Source of the DNA: Dactylosporangium roseum
Lineage (GTDB): Bacteria; Actinomycetota; Actinomycetes; Mycobacteriales; Micromonosporaceae
Reading direction: 5' to 3'
Assembly (NCBI RefSeq): GCF_025264685.1
Contig: NZ_CP073721.1
Span: 3,339,001-3,403,000 of the forward strand
DNA length: 64,000 nucleotides
Shown: piece after piece, positions 50,637-60,000 of the stretch
How positions within the stretch are numbered: position 1 is the stretch's first letter
How the letters are laid out: every line of letters begins with the position of its first letter
Position numbers and translations under genes: made by a program
The notes under the pieces: generated by a model
The model's database searches: none
What the model was told of the DNA's origin: nothing
The model's input: the letters and a program-made list of their open reading frames with translations, nothing else

Positions 50637-53600
50637 CACCGGCTCCCGCTGGTCTCGAGGGTCACTTCGTCGTCGCTGACGCGGTCGCCGAAGTCCTCGA
50701 TGTCGTCGAAATCCTCGCTGTACTCCGAGCCCGCACCTTCCAGCCCGAGGGTCGCGCTGAGGTCCGGGTCGAGCGCGGCTTCAGCATCCGCTGTGTCGAA
50801 GGTGTCCAGGTCTTCGACGTCGGTCAAGCCGCCGACAGCCGTGAGCCCGGCGTCGAACGGTTCCAGATCAGCGTCGTGCGTTGCCTCGTGGGATTCCTCT
50901 TCGCCGGGCCCGGTCGCGGCCGCCGGCCTCGACATCAGCTCGGTCAGGCGCGTGGCAGGCACGGCGCAGTGGACCTCCTTGACCTTGGTCACGAACAGCC
51001 GGTCGCTGCGCTGGGCGTAAAACCGGTCCCCGATCGTGCCGGTCTTGCTGCCGGGCCTGTAGTAGAGGTATAGCTGCAATGACGGATTCAGCCTGAGCCA
51101 GTCGGTCCACGCCGCGACGTCCCCGGCGTACGTTGTGTCGAACGCCCACACCTGGCTCAGCCGGGCCAGCGCTCCCTGCCCCATCGCCGTGTCGGTGCGG
51201 CTCGCGGCGAGCGGTTCCAGCACGTCGTAAGCACGGGAGTGTCCGGCGACGGCGAGCTCCCGCAGCGACGGGGCGGCCACGCCCTGGACGGCGCCGACCT
51301 GGGTTAGGACCTCGTTGACGACGGCGTTGAGCACGGCCGGTTTGCCGAGGGGATGCCAGTGTGTGTGGCCCCGGCCGAAGACGACCTCGCCGCACGGGTT
51401 GCCCCAGTCCAGCAGCGGTACGACGAGGACGACCGGCTGGCCCGACGCGTCGACGATCCGGCCGAGCTCGAACGGTGCGTCGGTCACGAACCCGGCCGGA
51501 ACCCGCTTGGGCCGGGTACAACCACGCAGCAGGCCGTGGGCGAAGATCAGTAGGTCCACGTCTCGCCGGCCGAGCGCCGCCTTCGGGCAGAACACCGCGA
51601 CCGGCTGCGGAAGTGTCCGCGAGGCGAACGTCCACAGCTTCCCGCCCCGGTGGTCGGTCAGGTCCGCCGTGGCCTTGATGCCTGGGCGGTACTCCCAGTG
51701 CCACTCCTCGGTGGCGATCGGCTGGAACCCGTACGCCGCCGCGTGCGTGCGTAGCCAGCCGTGGAACCAGCTCTGCCGCCACCGGCACCTGGACGGGTCG
51801 TCGGAGTCGTTGAAGATCTCGTTGCCCTTGATCCGGTCCTGCCAGAGGTCGATCGCGATACCGCCCTGGTGATTACTGAAACCGGGTGCGGCGATGCGGC
51901 CGCCGATGCCGTAGCCACCGTCGCCCTTGGGCCGCAGCATGTAGTCGACGGCCGCGTCGGAGTGCGGTCCGTCCGCGATCTTCGCCCGAGCCGCACGAGT
52001 CCGGTCGTAGTACTTGGTGGCGAAGTAGCCCAGCCAAAGCCCCTTCTGGTGGTCACTGCCGCGGTAGCCACTGGCTGCCGTCACCTTGACGGTCCGCAGT
52101 GCGTCGGCATCGCCCGCCTTCCTTGCCGCCGCGAGGTCGGAGTTCGCCGCCTCGAGTAGGCGACGGGCCGCCTCTGCCGTCGCTGTCGCGGTCCGGACAC
52201 ACGTGGTCTTGCCACCCTTGGTACGGCAGGTACCCGGGACGTCGCTGAGCTCGTCCTCGCGCAAGTCCCGCTGCGGAGCGCCCTTGACCATACGGCTCCG
52301 GGCGATATGCGCGGCCAGCACACGCGAGCGAAAGTCCTCCTGCTCCGCCGTTCCCTTCCACGGTCCCGGATCCGAGGGACCGGCATCCTCACCGAACGAG
52401 TCACGGAGCGAGTCGGTCGAGCCGCAGCCGCAGCCGCGCTCCTCGAACGTCTGATCCGGCGGGTCCGGCTCCCGGTCCAGTCCGAGCGGCCGGGTCCGGT
52501 CCTCGGCGTCCGTTGCGTAGGCGGCTCCGGCGTCCAGACCAGGCAGCGGTCGCAGGATGAGCTGCCCCTGCGACAACCATCGCAGCGTGCCCACCAGGTC
52601 AAGTGCCTCGCTGTCAAGCACCGTGCACCGGCCCGGCTCATTCCAGCCCAGCGCCACCTCGATGAGCACGTCACCCGGGCGGGGAGCGCGGTCCGGGCAC
52701 CGGCCCGGCCGGCACACGACAGCGTAGCGTTCCTCGATCCAATGCGCGACCGAGCCGAAGGGCCGGTAGATGTACTCCCGGTAGGCGATGGCGGGGGCCA
52801 CCGGAAGCGCTGGCTGGGTGGGCACGAAATCCATGGTCGACTCCTCGATGCCGGGCGCGACTGCCTTGGCCGCCAAGGCCCGTCGTACCGTCAAAATCAC
52901 CTTTGGGACGTTGAGGTAGCCGCAGCCGAGGCGGCGATCGGGGTCGGGCGAGCGGGGCGGGTCGCAGCTCGCGAGGACGGCCGAGCGGATCTCCCTGGCG
53001 GTGAGTTGATGGCCGGCTAGCGAAAAGCTCAATGCCAGCGCTCCGGTCACATGGGGTGCTGCCATGCTGGTTCCAGACTTGCGGACGAGCAGACCGGCGT
53101 TGCGGCTGGTGCCGGCGGCCGCAGACCGGCCCGCGAGGACTTCGCTGCCGGGCGCGCCGACATCCGGCTTGCAGCGCCCGTCGCGGGTCGGGCCAGCACT
53201 GGAGAAGGGGGCCACCGGCCGGGCCGGGTCGTGGCCGTTGTAGGCGCCGACCACCAGCGGGAGGCGGCTGTTAGCGATGGTGCCGGTAGTGCAGGTGGGG
53301 CTGCTGTGCCGCCGGGTGAACCGCGCCTGGCAGGGGCGGCACACGTCGTCGCGCTCCAGCCAGGCGTCGAACCGGCCGTCGACCACGCGGCGGGCCTCGA
53401 GCGTCACGGTCCACGTTCCGGCGAGACCGACCGGGTACAGGAACGCATCGACGTGGTTCAATCCGTTGTTGGGGTCCCGGTCCCGGTGGTAGATCCGGCC
53501 GATGACCCGCCCACCCGCGCGGACGTCCGCCCGTTCACCGAGCCGGACCGGGCGACCACCGGTGTAGCCGGGCGGATCGATCCGCACCACGAACTCGTCG

Positions 53601-54649
53601 TCACCGCCGTACCAGATTTCCAGCTCGTTCAGGGTCGCGTCGCCCGGTTCGGTGACGAAGCTGAACGACCGGGTCTCGCCCGGCCGGAGGGTGCCCGAGG
53701 CATGCGTGCGGGCCTGGTAGTAGTTCCCGGCGCTCTGCACAATGAACCGGCCGGGCGCCTCGGCAAGCAAGGCATCGAACGCCAACTCGACGAGAGTCGC
53801 ACCGTCGTGCGGCCCACCGTGCCGACCGACGCTCACGTTGACCACCCAGGGCCTGGCGCCGGCGGTACGAGCAACGAAGTCGACCGCTTCGAGCAGCCGG
53901 ACCGAGTCGCCGAGGTTGGCCAGCCCGCCCGTGTCACGGTCCGCCAGATGCACGAAGACGAGATCAGCCTCGGGCGCGATGCCGACCGGCCCACCCCCGC
54001 GACCGTTGCCGGCCGCGATGTCGAGGACGTGCATGCCGTGCGTACCGGTACCGCGGTCGGCGATCGCGGGGTGGTAGCCCAGCCGCTCGTACGGCCGCGG
54101 ATCCCGCAGCGCCGCGTCGATCGCCGCCCGGTCGTGGACAGTCCCGTACCCGTACGGCTGCAGCCCGTCCGCGTCCCCGCGGTCACGCTGGTCCCACAGC
54201 GCCAGGAAACGAGTACCGCCCACGTCGTCCGCGTCTGGTTCGGGCGGGAGGCGCAACGCCGCGGCATCGACGTCGACGCCCCAGTCCACCGCGGCCACGA
54301 CGACACCCCTGCCGGTCACCGCGAGTTGGGGATCGCGGCGGACGTCGGTGGCCCGGGCCGGTCCGGCGGCGGCCGGCGCCTCGGCCGTGGGCGCAATGCC
54401 CGGGCTCAGCGACCGGGCCGCCTTCAGGCTGATGACATTGGGGTGGGCGCGCACCGCCAAGACCTCACTCGCGGGGACGCGGCAGGTCGCGATCGCACCG
54501 AACCGAGACACCATCCGGACGTCCGGGACCTCCACGTCCGGCCGGGCGAGGCGAATGATCGCCTCGATCACCCGATCACGATCGGTATCCGTCTCGGCGA
54601 GATCTTCCCAGAGAGCTGGATCCATCGACAACTGCGTACGTTCGCTCAC
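50636..54649 (-). CDS. Giant triple hydrolase: subtilisin + VanY-like M15 + alpha/beta hydrolase-like
   Basis: The 1337-aa protein joins three probable enzymes. Residues about 110-590 are an S8 subtilase with Asp122 (AAVDWGVDVD), His204 (GTHGMHV) and Ser528 (SGTSMAAPHVTG). Residues about 850-1000 match the M15/VanY D-Ala-D-Ala peptidase pattern: SNHQGGIAIDL with His927 and Asp934, and EEWHWEY with His984. Residues about 1010-1230 look like an alpha/beta hydrolase with Ser1138 in VAGHSRAYD. The end is a 110-residue acidic tail. No signal peptide is visible. GTG 54649 is chosen because it follows the previous stop by 13 nt; a start at 54703 would overlap it. Confidence 0.82.
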   Translation of the reverse strand: MSERTQLSMDPALWEDLAETDTDRDRVIEAIIRLARPDVEVPDVRMVSRFGAIATCRVPASEVLAVRAHPNVISLKAARSLSPGIAPTAEAPAAAGPARATDVRRDPQLAVTGRGVVVAAVDWGVDVDAAALRLPPEPDADDVGGTRFLALWDQRDRGDADGLQPYGYGTVHDRAAIDAALRDPRPYERLGYHPAIADRGTGTHGMHVLDIAAGNGRGGGPVGIAPEADLVFVHLADRDTGGLANLGDSVRLLEAVDFVARTAGARPWVVNVSVGRHGGPHDGATLVELAFDALLAEAPGRFIVQSAGNYYQARTHASGTLRPGETRSFSFVTEPGDATLNELEIWYGGDDEFVVRIDPPGYTGGRPVRLGERADVRAGGRVIGRIYHRDRDPNNGLNHVDAFLYPVGLAGTWTVTLEARRVVDGRFDAWLERDDVCRPCQARFTRRHSSPTCTTGTIANSRLPLVVGAYNGHDPARPVAPFSSAGPTRDGRCKPDVGAPGSEVLAGRSAAAGTSRNAGLLVRKSGTSMAAPHVTGALALSFSLAGHQLTAREIRSAVLASCDPPRSPDPDRRLGCGYLNVPKVILTVRRALAAKAVAPGIEESTMDFVPTQPALPVAPAIAYREYIYRPFGSVAHWIEERYAVVCRPGRCPDRAPRPGDVLIEVALGWNEPGRCTVLDSEALDLVGTLRWLSQGQLILRPLPGLDAGAAYATDAEDRTRPLGLDREPDPPDQTFEERGCGCGSTDSLRDSFGEDAGPSDPGPWKGTAEQEDFRSRVLAAHIARSRMVKGAPQRDLREDELSDVPGTCRTKGGKTTCVRTATATAEAARRLLEAANSDLAAARKAGDADALRTVKVTAASGYRGSDHQKGLWLGYFATKYYDRTRAARAKIADGPHSDAAVDYMLRPKGDGGYGIGGRIAAPGFSNHQGGIAIDLWQDRIKGNEIFNDSDDPSRCRWRQSWFHGWLRTHAAAYGFQPIATEEWHWEYRPGIKATADLTDHRGGKLWTFASRTLPQPVAVFCPKAALGRRDVDLLIFAHGLLRGCTRPKRVPAGFVTDAPFELGRIVDASGQPVVLVVPLLDWGNPCGEVVFGRGHTHWHPLGKPAVLNAVVNEVLTQVGAVQGVAAPSLRELAVAGHSRAYDVLEPLAASRTDTAMGQGALARLSQVWAFDTTYAGDVAAWTDWLRLNPSLQLYLYYRPGSKTGTIGDRFYAQRSDRLFVTKVKEVHCAVPATRLTELMSRPAAATGPGEEESHEATHDADLEPFDAGLTAVGGLTDVEDLDTFDTADAEAALDPDLSATLGLEGAGSEYSEDFDDIEDFGDRVSDDEVTLETSGSR

Positions 54650-54662
54650 CGCCGCCCGTCTC

Positions 54663-55484
54663 CTAGCTGCGACCGGCGGAAGGATTCCCAATCCCATCGT
54701 CACGCGGGACTGTGACGAAGATACTTTCCCGGCGGCCGTCGGCTTCTGCGGTCACCAAAACAGTCTGCTCGTCCGACAGCTTCGGCACCTCGAAGCTCCC
54801 GTCGTCCTGCACCTCCAAGAATTGGGGGGTGCTGGACCTCCAGCGGATCGTCGCGGCGACCTCACGGCCCTTCCCGTCGAACGCGAGTCCGAGGAACTTG
54901 CCGCGCTGGCCGCCGGCCAGCTTCGGCTGGTTTATCTTAATGTGGTCGACAGCCGTGCCTCGCTTGCGGAACGCGCCCACGGCCGCGATGCCGGCGACTG
55001 CCGCGCCGCCGAGCACCCGGGGGTCCAGCAGGTAGCCCTCCAGCCCGGGGCGCGTGCGCTGCGGAGACAGCAGGAGCAGGGGCGCGAACCGCAGTGCGGC
55101 GCGCAGGATGTCGTGGCTCTCGAGATCGGCCCTGAACGTGTCCAGGGCCTGGTCGACCGCGACGCTGCCGACCGCCACGTACGTGGCGCGACTCGCCCGG
55201 CGATTTGCCTGGTCGAGGGCTCGGCGCAGGGAATCCTCACCGACCTTGGTTTCAAGGTCCAGGTTACGGATCGCTGCCACCGTCTCGCGCGGCGTGGGTG
55301 GCCGACCCGCCGCGGTCGGCGTCAACGGGCGCGGCCGGCCCTGCGCCATGCGGCGGCGGGCAGCGGCGATCTGGCGGGCGCGCCGACGTCGTTCCGCCTC
55401 CGTTCGCGTTTCATCGCTGTCGAAGTCCTCGGCTTCCTGGTCGAAGTCTTCGGACTCGTAGCCGTTCAGTGTGCCAATGCTCAT
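54663..55484 (-). CDS. Protein with charged N-terminus, hydrophobic core and Ig-like C-terminus
   Basis: The 273-aa protein starts with an acidic stretch (YESEDFDQEAEDFDSDETRT), then a basic helix (ERRRRARQIAAARRRMAQ), then two hydrophobic segments (ILRAALRFAPLLLLSP, GGAAVAGIAAVGAF). The last 90 residues resemble a bacterial Ig-like (BIG2) domain with WRSSTPQFLEVQDDGSFEVP. It overlaps the CxxCxGxG gene by 4 nt. No enzyme motif is seen. The acidic N-terminus resembles the acidic tail of the giant hydrolase, suggesting a shared partner. Confidence 0.65.
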   Translation of the reverse strand: MSIGTLNGYESEDFDQEAEDFDSDETRTEAERRRRARQIAAARRRMAQGRPRPLTPTAAGRPPTPRETVAAIRNLDLETKVGEDSLRRALDQANRRASRATYVAVGSVAVDQALDTFRADLESHDILRAALRFAPLLLLSPQRTRPGLEGYLLDPRVLGGAAVAGIAAVGAFRKRGTAVDHIKINQPKLAGGQRGKFLGLAFDGKGREVAATIRWRSSTPQFLEVQDDGSFEVPKLSDEQTVLVTAEADGRRESIFVTVPRDDGIGNPSAGRS

Positions 55485-55912
55485 CTACTTTCCCCCCGGC
55501 TCGTGCCAACTCGGCTGTCGTCGTCCGTGGTCGCGGCCTGGTCGTCGTCGATGCCGGTCACCGATAGCTTCTCCACCGCCGGGCCGACGAATTTCTGGAA
55601 CAGCGCCACGTCCGGCGCGATCCAGCCGGGCGAGCCCTCGCCGTGGCAGGCCGGGCAGCCGACCCGCGATCCCCAGCAGTCGCAAGCGCCGAGCGCCGCC
55701 GCGAGCAGAACATTGGTGTCGCTGTTGTGCGTTGGTTCGTACCCTGCAGCCCCTGCCGCGTCGAAGACCCGGCTCGCGTCGAGACCGCTGCCACCCGCGC
55801 CGCCCCCTTGGGCGAACCGCGTCACCGCCTGCTCGGCCAGCCGTTCCGCGAAGACGGCCGGGTCGGCGAGCACCTGCGCCAGCAGGGCCATCACGTCATC
55901 CAGCTCAGCCAT
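55481..55912 (-). CDS. 143-aa protein with a CxxCxGxG-type cysteine motif
   Basis: The N-terminal half is helical (MAELDDVMALLAQVLADPAV, FAERLAEQAVTRFAQ). The middle has CDCWGSRVGCPACHGEGSPGW, with one CPACHGEG element like a single DnaJ zinc-finger repeat plus two further Cys, enough for one zinc site. The Asp-rich tail is short. It sits between the glycine-zipper and Ig-like protein genes in a coupled operon. A scaffold or zinc-dependent assembly role is a guess. Confidence 0.6.
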   Translation of the reverse strand: MAELDDVMALLAQVLADPAVFAERLAEQAVTRFAQGGGAGGSGLDASRVFDAAGAAGYEPTHNSDTNVLLAAALGACDCWGSRVGCPACHGEGSPGWIAPDVALFQKFVGPAVEKLSVTGIDDDQAATTDDDSRVGTSRGESR

Positions 55913-55918
55913 GATTCG

Positions 55919-56722
55919 TCAGTGCACTCCGTCAGAGTCGAGCGCCTCGGCGAGCTCGAGATGGTCGGCGTCGATCAGGCTCGTGTACAGCACCTGGTGA
56001 GCGGCGGGCGTGCCGTAGGCCAGGCTCTCGCCGTCGTCGCCGCCGCGTTCGAGGTACCGTAGCTGGTCGGCGTCGGCGGCCGCCTGGCCAACGATCTGGC
56101 TGAACATGCCCAGCAGTTGGGCGACCGGAATGCCGCCGACCACCTGCCGGCCGCGCTGGCCGAACGCGGTCGACAGCAGGCCCTGCAGGAGTTCCCGCTG
56201 GTTCGCCATGAAGAACGCCCTGGCGGCGGCGGCCGATCCGCCGGCGACCGGCGACGCCACGGTCGGCATCGCGGGTACTCCCGGAGCCACCGCGGGAACC
56301 GCCGGGGCCGGGGCTGGTTGCGCCGCCTGCCGGGTCGGCATCGCGTTGGCTGCGACCGTCCCGAGCCGACTGCCCAGGGCGGTACCCGCCGGACCGCCGA
56401 TCACGGTGCCGAGCGCGCCTCCAGCGACCGGCGCGACGCTGCGCACGATGGACGCCACCGCCGGATCCGCCAGTAGCTGGCCCGCACTTTTGCCGATCTG
56501 GCTGACGCCTTTGGCGAAGTTGAACGCCTCCGCCGGGTTCATCGCGTTGACGACCTCGGCCAGGGCACGGTCGAGCTCCTCGTCGCTGGCGCCCGCGTAC
56601 TCCTCGCGCAGCGTCTGTCGCAGGACGTCGGTCACGCGAACGGCCCCCGGATCGGCCCACTGCTGGTCGTCCGTAACCAGCGCATCGTCCAGCGCATCGT
56701 CGTACGAATCGAGAAGACTCAT
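55919..56722 (-). CDS. Glycine-zipper protein, first gene of the giant-hydrolase operon
   Basis: The 267-aa protein has an acidic N-terminal 40 residues, a helical segment (VTDVLRQTLREEYAGASDEELDRALAE), then a glycine-zipper stretch (APVAGGALGTVIGGPAGTAL) typical of membrane-inserting or oligomerising helices, a Pro/Ala linker and a helical C-terminus. The ATG at 56722 begins an operon of five genes spaced by -4 to +13 nt. No promoter was identified in the short region upstream, which is shared with a kinase relic. Confidence 0.65.
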   Translation of the reverse strand: MSLLDSYDDALDDALVTDDQQWADPGAVRVTDVLRQTLREEYAGASDEELDRALAEVVNAMNPAEAFNFAKGVSQIGKSAGQLLADPAVASIVRSVAPVAGGALGTVIGGPAGTALGSRLGTVAANAMPTRQAAQPAPAPAVPAVAPGVPAMPTVASPVAGGSAAAARAFFMANQRELLQGLLSTAFGQRGRQVVGGIPVAQLLGMFSQIVGQAAADADQLRYLERGGDDGESLAYGTPAAHQVLYTSLIDADHLELAEALDSDGVH

Positions 56723-56842
56723 GTGACCCCACCCCCTCTGCGCAGAGTAGAGGCGTTCTGTCACTGGTCCGTCACCCCACGGATGTGGGGTGACCCGCAG
56801 CAGCGGGCTCGCCCTGGCTCGTCGCCGCGCCGCAGATCGCCG

Positions 56843-57391
56843 GTACCGGTCGAACTCGACCTTCATGCCTGCCCGCGCCTGCCTCCAGTGGTTGAGGTGG
56901 CCGCCTACCACGTCGCCTCCGAAGCACTGACCAACGCGGCCAGACACGCCCACGCCACGGTGGTGCACGTGCATGCGGCAGCCCGGGACGCCGCCCTGCA
57001 CCTGTCGATTCGTGACGACGGTGTCGGCGGCGCCGACCCGAACCGCGGGACCGGCCTCACCGGCCTCCAGGACCGCGTCGAGGCACTCGGCGGACACCTC
57101 ACCATCACCAGCCCCACCGGCGGCGGCACCGAGCTGCTGGCCATCATCCCGACCACATTCATCCCCTGCGGTCTTGGGTGAGCGGACCAACGACCACCGG
57201 ACGGCCTGACCCCGCGCGAGCTGGACATCCTGCGCCTCGTCGCGACCGGCTCGACGAACCGCGAGATCGCCCGCCGCATCCACGTCAGCGAGGGCACCGT
57301 GAAGAACCACGTCTCGCGCATCCTGACCCGCCTCGGCCTGCGCGACCGCACCCAGGCCGCCGTCTACGCCCGCGACCGCGGCCTGCTGTAG
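56843..57391 (+). pseudogene. Deletion scar of a second NarL-type two-component system
   Basis: From about 56843 the frame encodes only the HATPase_c end of a kinase (YHVASEALTNAARHAHATV, RDDGVGGADPNRGTGLTGLQ) and stops at 57179-57181. In the same frame, just after the stop, comes DGLTPRELDILRLVATGSTN and the rest of a LuxR HTH ending at 57391. The kinase DHp and sensor parts and the regulator receiver domain are missing. A deletion has joined the tails of two adjacent genes. Confidence 0.75.
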
Positions 57392-57413
57392 CCCCGCCGT
57401 ACGAAACCGCTGC

Positions 57414-57640
57414 CTAACGGCGGGCGTGGCGGGCGGACGTCACCGTGAACGCCGCCGTCACGAGGGCCAGCGCCAGCCCCCCGACCAGGACCGGGCTCGG
57501 GCCCACGGGACGGCCGGCGGCGCGGAGCGCGCCCATGAAGTCCAGCGCCGGGACGTTGTTGATCAGGAGGTACCACACAATCCGCCGAAGAGCATGCCGA
57601 GGCCCGCGTTCACTGCGGTCGAATGCGGTCAATATCTGTC
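57414..57640 (-). pseudogene. Frameshifted remnant of a two-helix membrane protein
   Basis: The end of the frame reads VWYLLINNVPALDFMGALRA and VLVGGLALALVTAAFTVTSARHARR, two membrane helices. Just upstream on the minus strand, the neighbouring frame reads VNAGLGMLFGG, which would join smoothly with a one-base shift near 57595. No full-length gene remains. Confidence 0.45.
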
Positions 57641-57822
57641 GGTGCGGCTGCCGCCGTGTTCCCGCCCTTCCTGGTCCGCTGCGGTGCCCCGCAGGGGGCC
57701 GGCCGTTTCTTCTGTGCCTCTTGCGCGAGTTCTCTGCTGCCTGACCGCCCAGGTGTCCAGGGCCTCGCGAATTTTTCGCTGGAGACCCCTCCTTACCCGC
57801 CGTGCTGGGCGTGTCTGATGGT

Positions 57823-58353
57823 ATGGAGGTGGCGGTGGATGCCGAGGACACGTTCGCGAGCTATGTGCGGGACCGGACTGCGGCCTTGTCGCGGATCGCA
57901 TATCTGCTGACCGGCGACGCGCACCTGGCCGAGGACTTGGTGCAGGAGACGTTGCTGGGCGTGGCCGGCCGGTGGCGGCGGATCGCGGCCGGCGGCGACC
58001 CGGACGCGTACGTGCGCCGCGCCCTCTACCACCAGCACATCTCGCGCTGGCGGCGCGGCCGGCGCCGGCCGGAACTCGTCCACGAACCGGCAGACCGGCC
58101 GCTCTCGGACCCGACCGCGACGATCGCCGACGGCCTGACACTACGCCGGGCGCTGGCCCGGCTGGCACCGGGCCAGCGCGCGGTTCTGGTGCTGCGCTTC
58201 TACGAGGACCGCACCGAGAGCGAGATCGCCGAACTGCTCGGCTGCCGCGTCGGGACGGTGAAGAGCCAAACCCGGGACGCGCTGGCCCGGTTGCGCCGGT
58301 ACGCACCGGAACTGGTCGAGCTCGATTTCTCGCAGGCGGAGGTAGGACGTTGA
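57823..58353 (+). CDS. SigE-family ECF sigma factor
   Basis: The 176-aa protein has region 2 (FASYVRDRTAALSRIAYLLT, HLAEDLVQETLLGVAGRW) and region 4 (LAPGQRAVLVLRFYEDRTESEIAELLG, VGTVKSQTRDAL), matching the actinobacterial SigE (ECF41-unrelated) family. The ATG at 57823 fits family starts; 57802 is an alternative. It overlaps the next gene as TTGA. Confidence 0.88.
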   Translation: MEVAVDAEDTFASYVRDRTAALSRIAYLLTGDAHLAEDLVQETLLGVAGRWRRIAAGGDPDAYVRRALYHQHISRWRRGRRRPELVHEPADRPLSDPTATIADGLTLRRALARLAPGQRAVLVLRFYEDRTESEIAELLGCRVGTVKSQTRDALARLRRYAPELVELDFSQAEVGR

Positions 58354-59867
58354 GACGGACCGGGCCGGAACAGTCCAAACTGCCGCTGATGTTGGCGGCC
58401 GAGGCCGACCGGATGGCGCCGGCGCGCGTGCCGGAGGACCTCTGGCGCCGCGGACGACGCCGGTACCAGCGCCGGCTCGCTGGCGCCGTCGTGGCGGTGC
58501 TGACTGTGCTGGCGGTGGCGCTGACACTCCCGGGCATGCTGGAGCTGGCCGCCGAGCCGCCGTCAACGGTCGCCGCGCCCGCCGGTGGGGCCGTGCCTGG
58601 ACGGGTGTTCGACCCGCGGGTGTGGCAGGCGCCGGTGACGCAGTCCCCGGGGGGTTCCGCGGCGGTACTGCTCAGCGGTTCCGGCAAGGGGCTCGGCGGG
58701 GGAGACCTGCCCGGGATGTACGGGTCCAAGATCGCTTCGGTGGGCCGGGACGGGTCGTACCGGATGCTCCGGTACGCGGACACCTACCTGCAGGTCGGCC
58801 AACAGGTGCAGCTCTCGCCCGACGGCCGGTTCGCGGTCGGGCCGGACGCCGTCGAGGACCTGATCGGGTCTAGCCAGACCCAGGGACGGTTGAGCGTCGT
58901 CAACCTGGCCACCGGGCATACGCGTCACTTCAAGGGGCTACCCGCCGCCGTGCCGGTGGCCTGGCAGCCCGACAGCGCGGCACTGCTGCTGTGGCATAAG
59001 CCGGGATCACCTCCGATCAAGTACGGGGAAACACCCCCGTTCGACGGCAACGAGACGAAGTACGGCTACGTCGGCGGCTCGCTGTGGCTGCTCGACGTGG
59101 CCACCGGGGGCAGCCGGAAGGTCCTCGACATCGGCACGGCGGCGTTCGACCCGATCAACTCGGCCGCCTTCGCTCCGGACGGCCGCCACCTCGCCGTCCA
59201 ACTCGACCGGACGCTGGCCCTGGTGAACACCGCCGACGGCAGCTCGCTCACGCTGGCCACCCTCAGCGCGGGACAGCGTCTGGCCGGCACCGGCGCGTTC
59301 ACCGCCGACGGTACGAGACTCGCCCTGTTCGACCGTGACGGCTGCGCCGTGGCCTGCACCCACGCCGCACGGAACCAGCGACAATGGCGGCTGGTGACCC
59401 TGGACGCCGCCACCGGCCAACCCGGGCCCGACGGCGGGTTCGACCGGGTGCCCGGCGCGGTGGTACGGCTGGCCGGCTGGCAGCGCAACGGCACCGCGGT
59501 AGTTGTCACCTACCAAAACCAGCAGGGCCCCGACTACGACCGGGAGCCGTCGCTGGAGTTGCCGACGGCGTACCGGACCGTCTCCGCGGCCAACCTGCTC
59601 GCGGTACGACCCGGCGGCGGCACGACCCAGCTTATCCACCCGGAGGGTGTGCAGATCTGGGACATCGACGTCGCGCACGACTTGGTGCTCGACGGCCGCT
59701 TCGGCGGCCCCTCCCCCAAACCGGCCGTGTTCCCGGCCGCGGGGTGGCTCTACTGGCTGGTGCTCACCCCGACCGCCGGACTGCTCCTGATCGTCGTGCT
59801 CATCGTGAGATGGCGGCGGCGCGCACGCCGCTGGCGCCCGGCTCGCGATAGCGGGGCCGGGACATGA
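58350..59867 (+). CDS. Membrane beta-propeller protein coupled to SigE-type sigma factor
   Basis: The 505-aa protein starts at TTG 58350 (GGAGG seven nt upstream) in a TTGA overlap with the sigma gene. A cytoplasmic N-terminus of 40 residues precedes a membrane helix (AGAVVAVLTVLAVALTLPGM), then propeller blades (VQLSPDGRFAVGP, AAFAPDGRHLAVQLD) and a second membrane helix near the C-terminus (LYWLVLTPTAGLLLIVVLIV). It is a plausible sensor or anti-sigma partner, with the propeller outside. Confidence 0.75.
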   Translation: MRRTGPEQSKLPLMLAAEADRMAPARVPEDLWRRGRRRYQRRLAGAVVAVLTVLAVALTLPGMLELAAEPPSTVAAPAGGAVPGRVFDPRVWQAPVTQSPGGSAAVLLSGSGKGLGGGDLPGMYGSKIASVGRDGSYRMLRYADTYLQVGQQVQLSPDGRFAVGPDAVEDLIGSSQTQGRLSVVNLATGHTRHFKGLPAAVPVAWQPDSAALLLWHKPGSPPIKYGETPPFDGNETKYGYVGGSLWLLDVATGGSRKVLDIGTAAFDPINSAAFAPDGRHLAVQLDRTLALVNTADGSSLTLATLSAGQRLAGTGAFTADGTRLALFDRDGCAVACTHAARNQRQWRLVTLDAATGQPGPDGGFDRVPGAVVRLAGWQRNGTAVVVTYQNQQGPDYDREPSLELPTAYRTVSAANLLAVRPGGGTTQLIHPEGVQIWDIDVAHDLVLDGRFGGPSPKPAVFPAAGWLYWLVLTPTAGLLLIVVLIVRWRRRARRWRPARDSGAGT

Positions 59868-60000
59868 TCAGACCATCTCGTTGCCAGAGACCTCGTCGGC
59901 CTGCTGTAGCGACTGACGAGAACGCACTGCCCAACGTCACTCGCCGCTACCCGAAAGGCCCAGTGTCAGAGATGCGAACCAGTTGAGGAGGAGTTCGCTA

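Noticed and set aside
50618..51020. Plus-strand frames opposite the giant hydrolase
   Set aside because: They mirror the acidic tail of the hydrolase and have no motif of their own.
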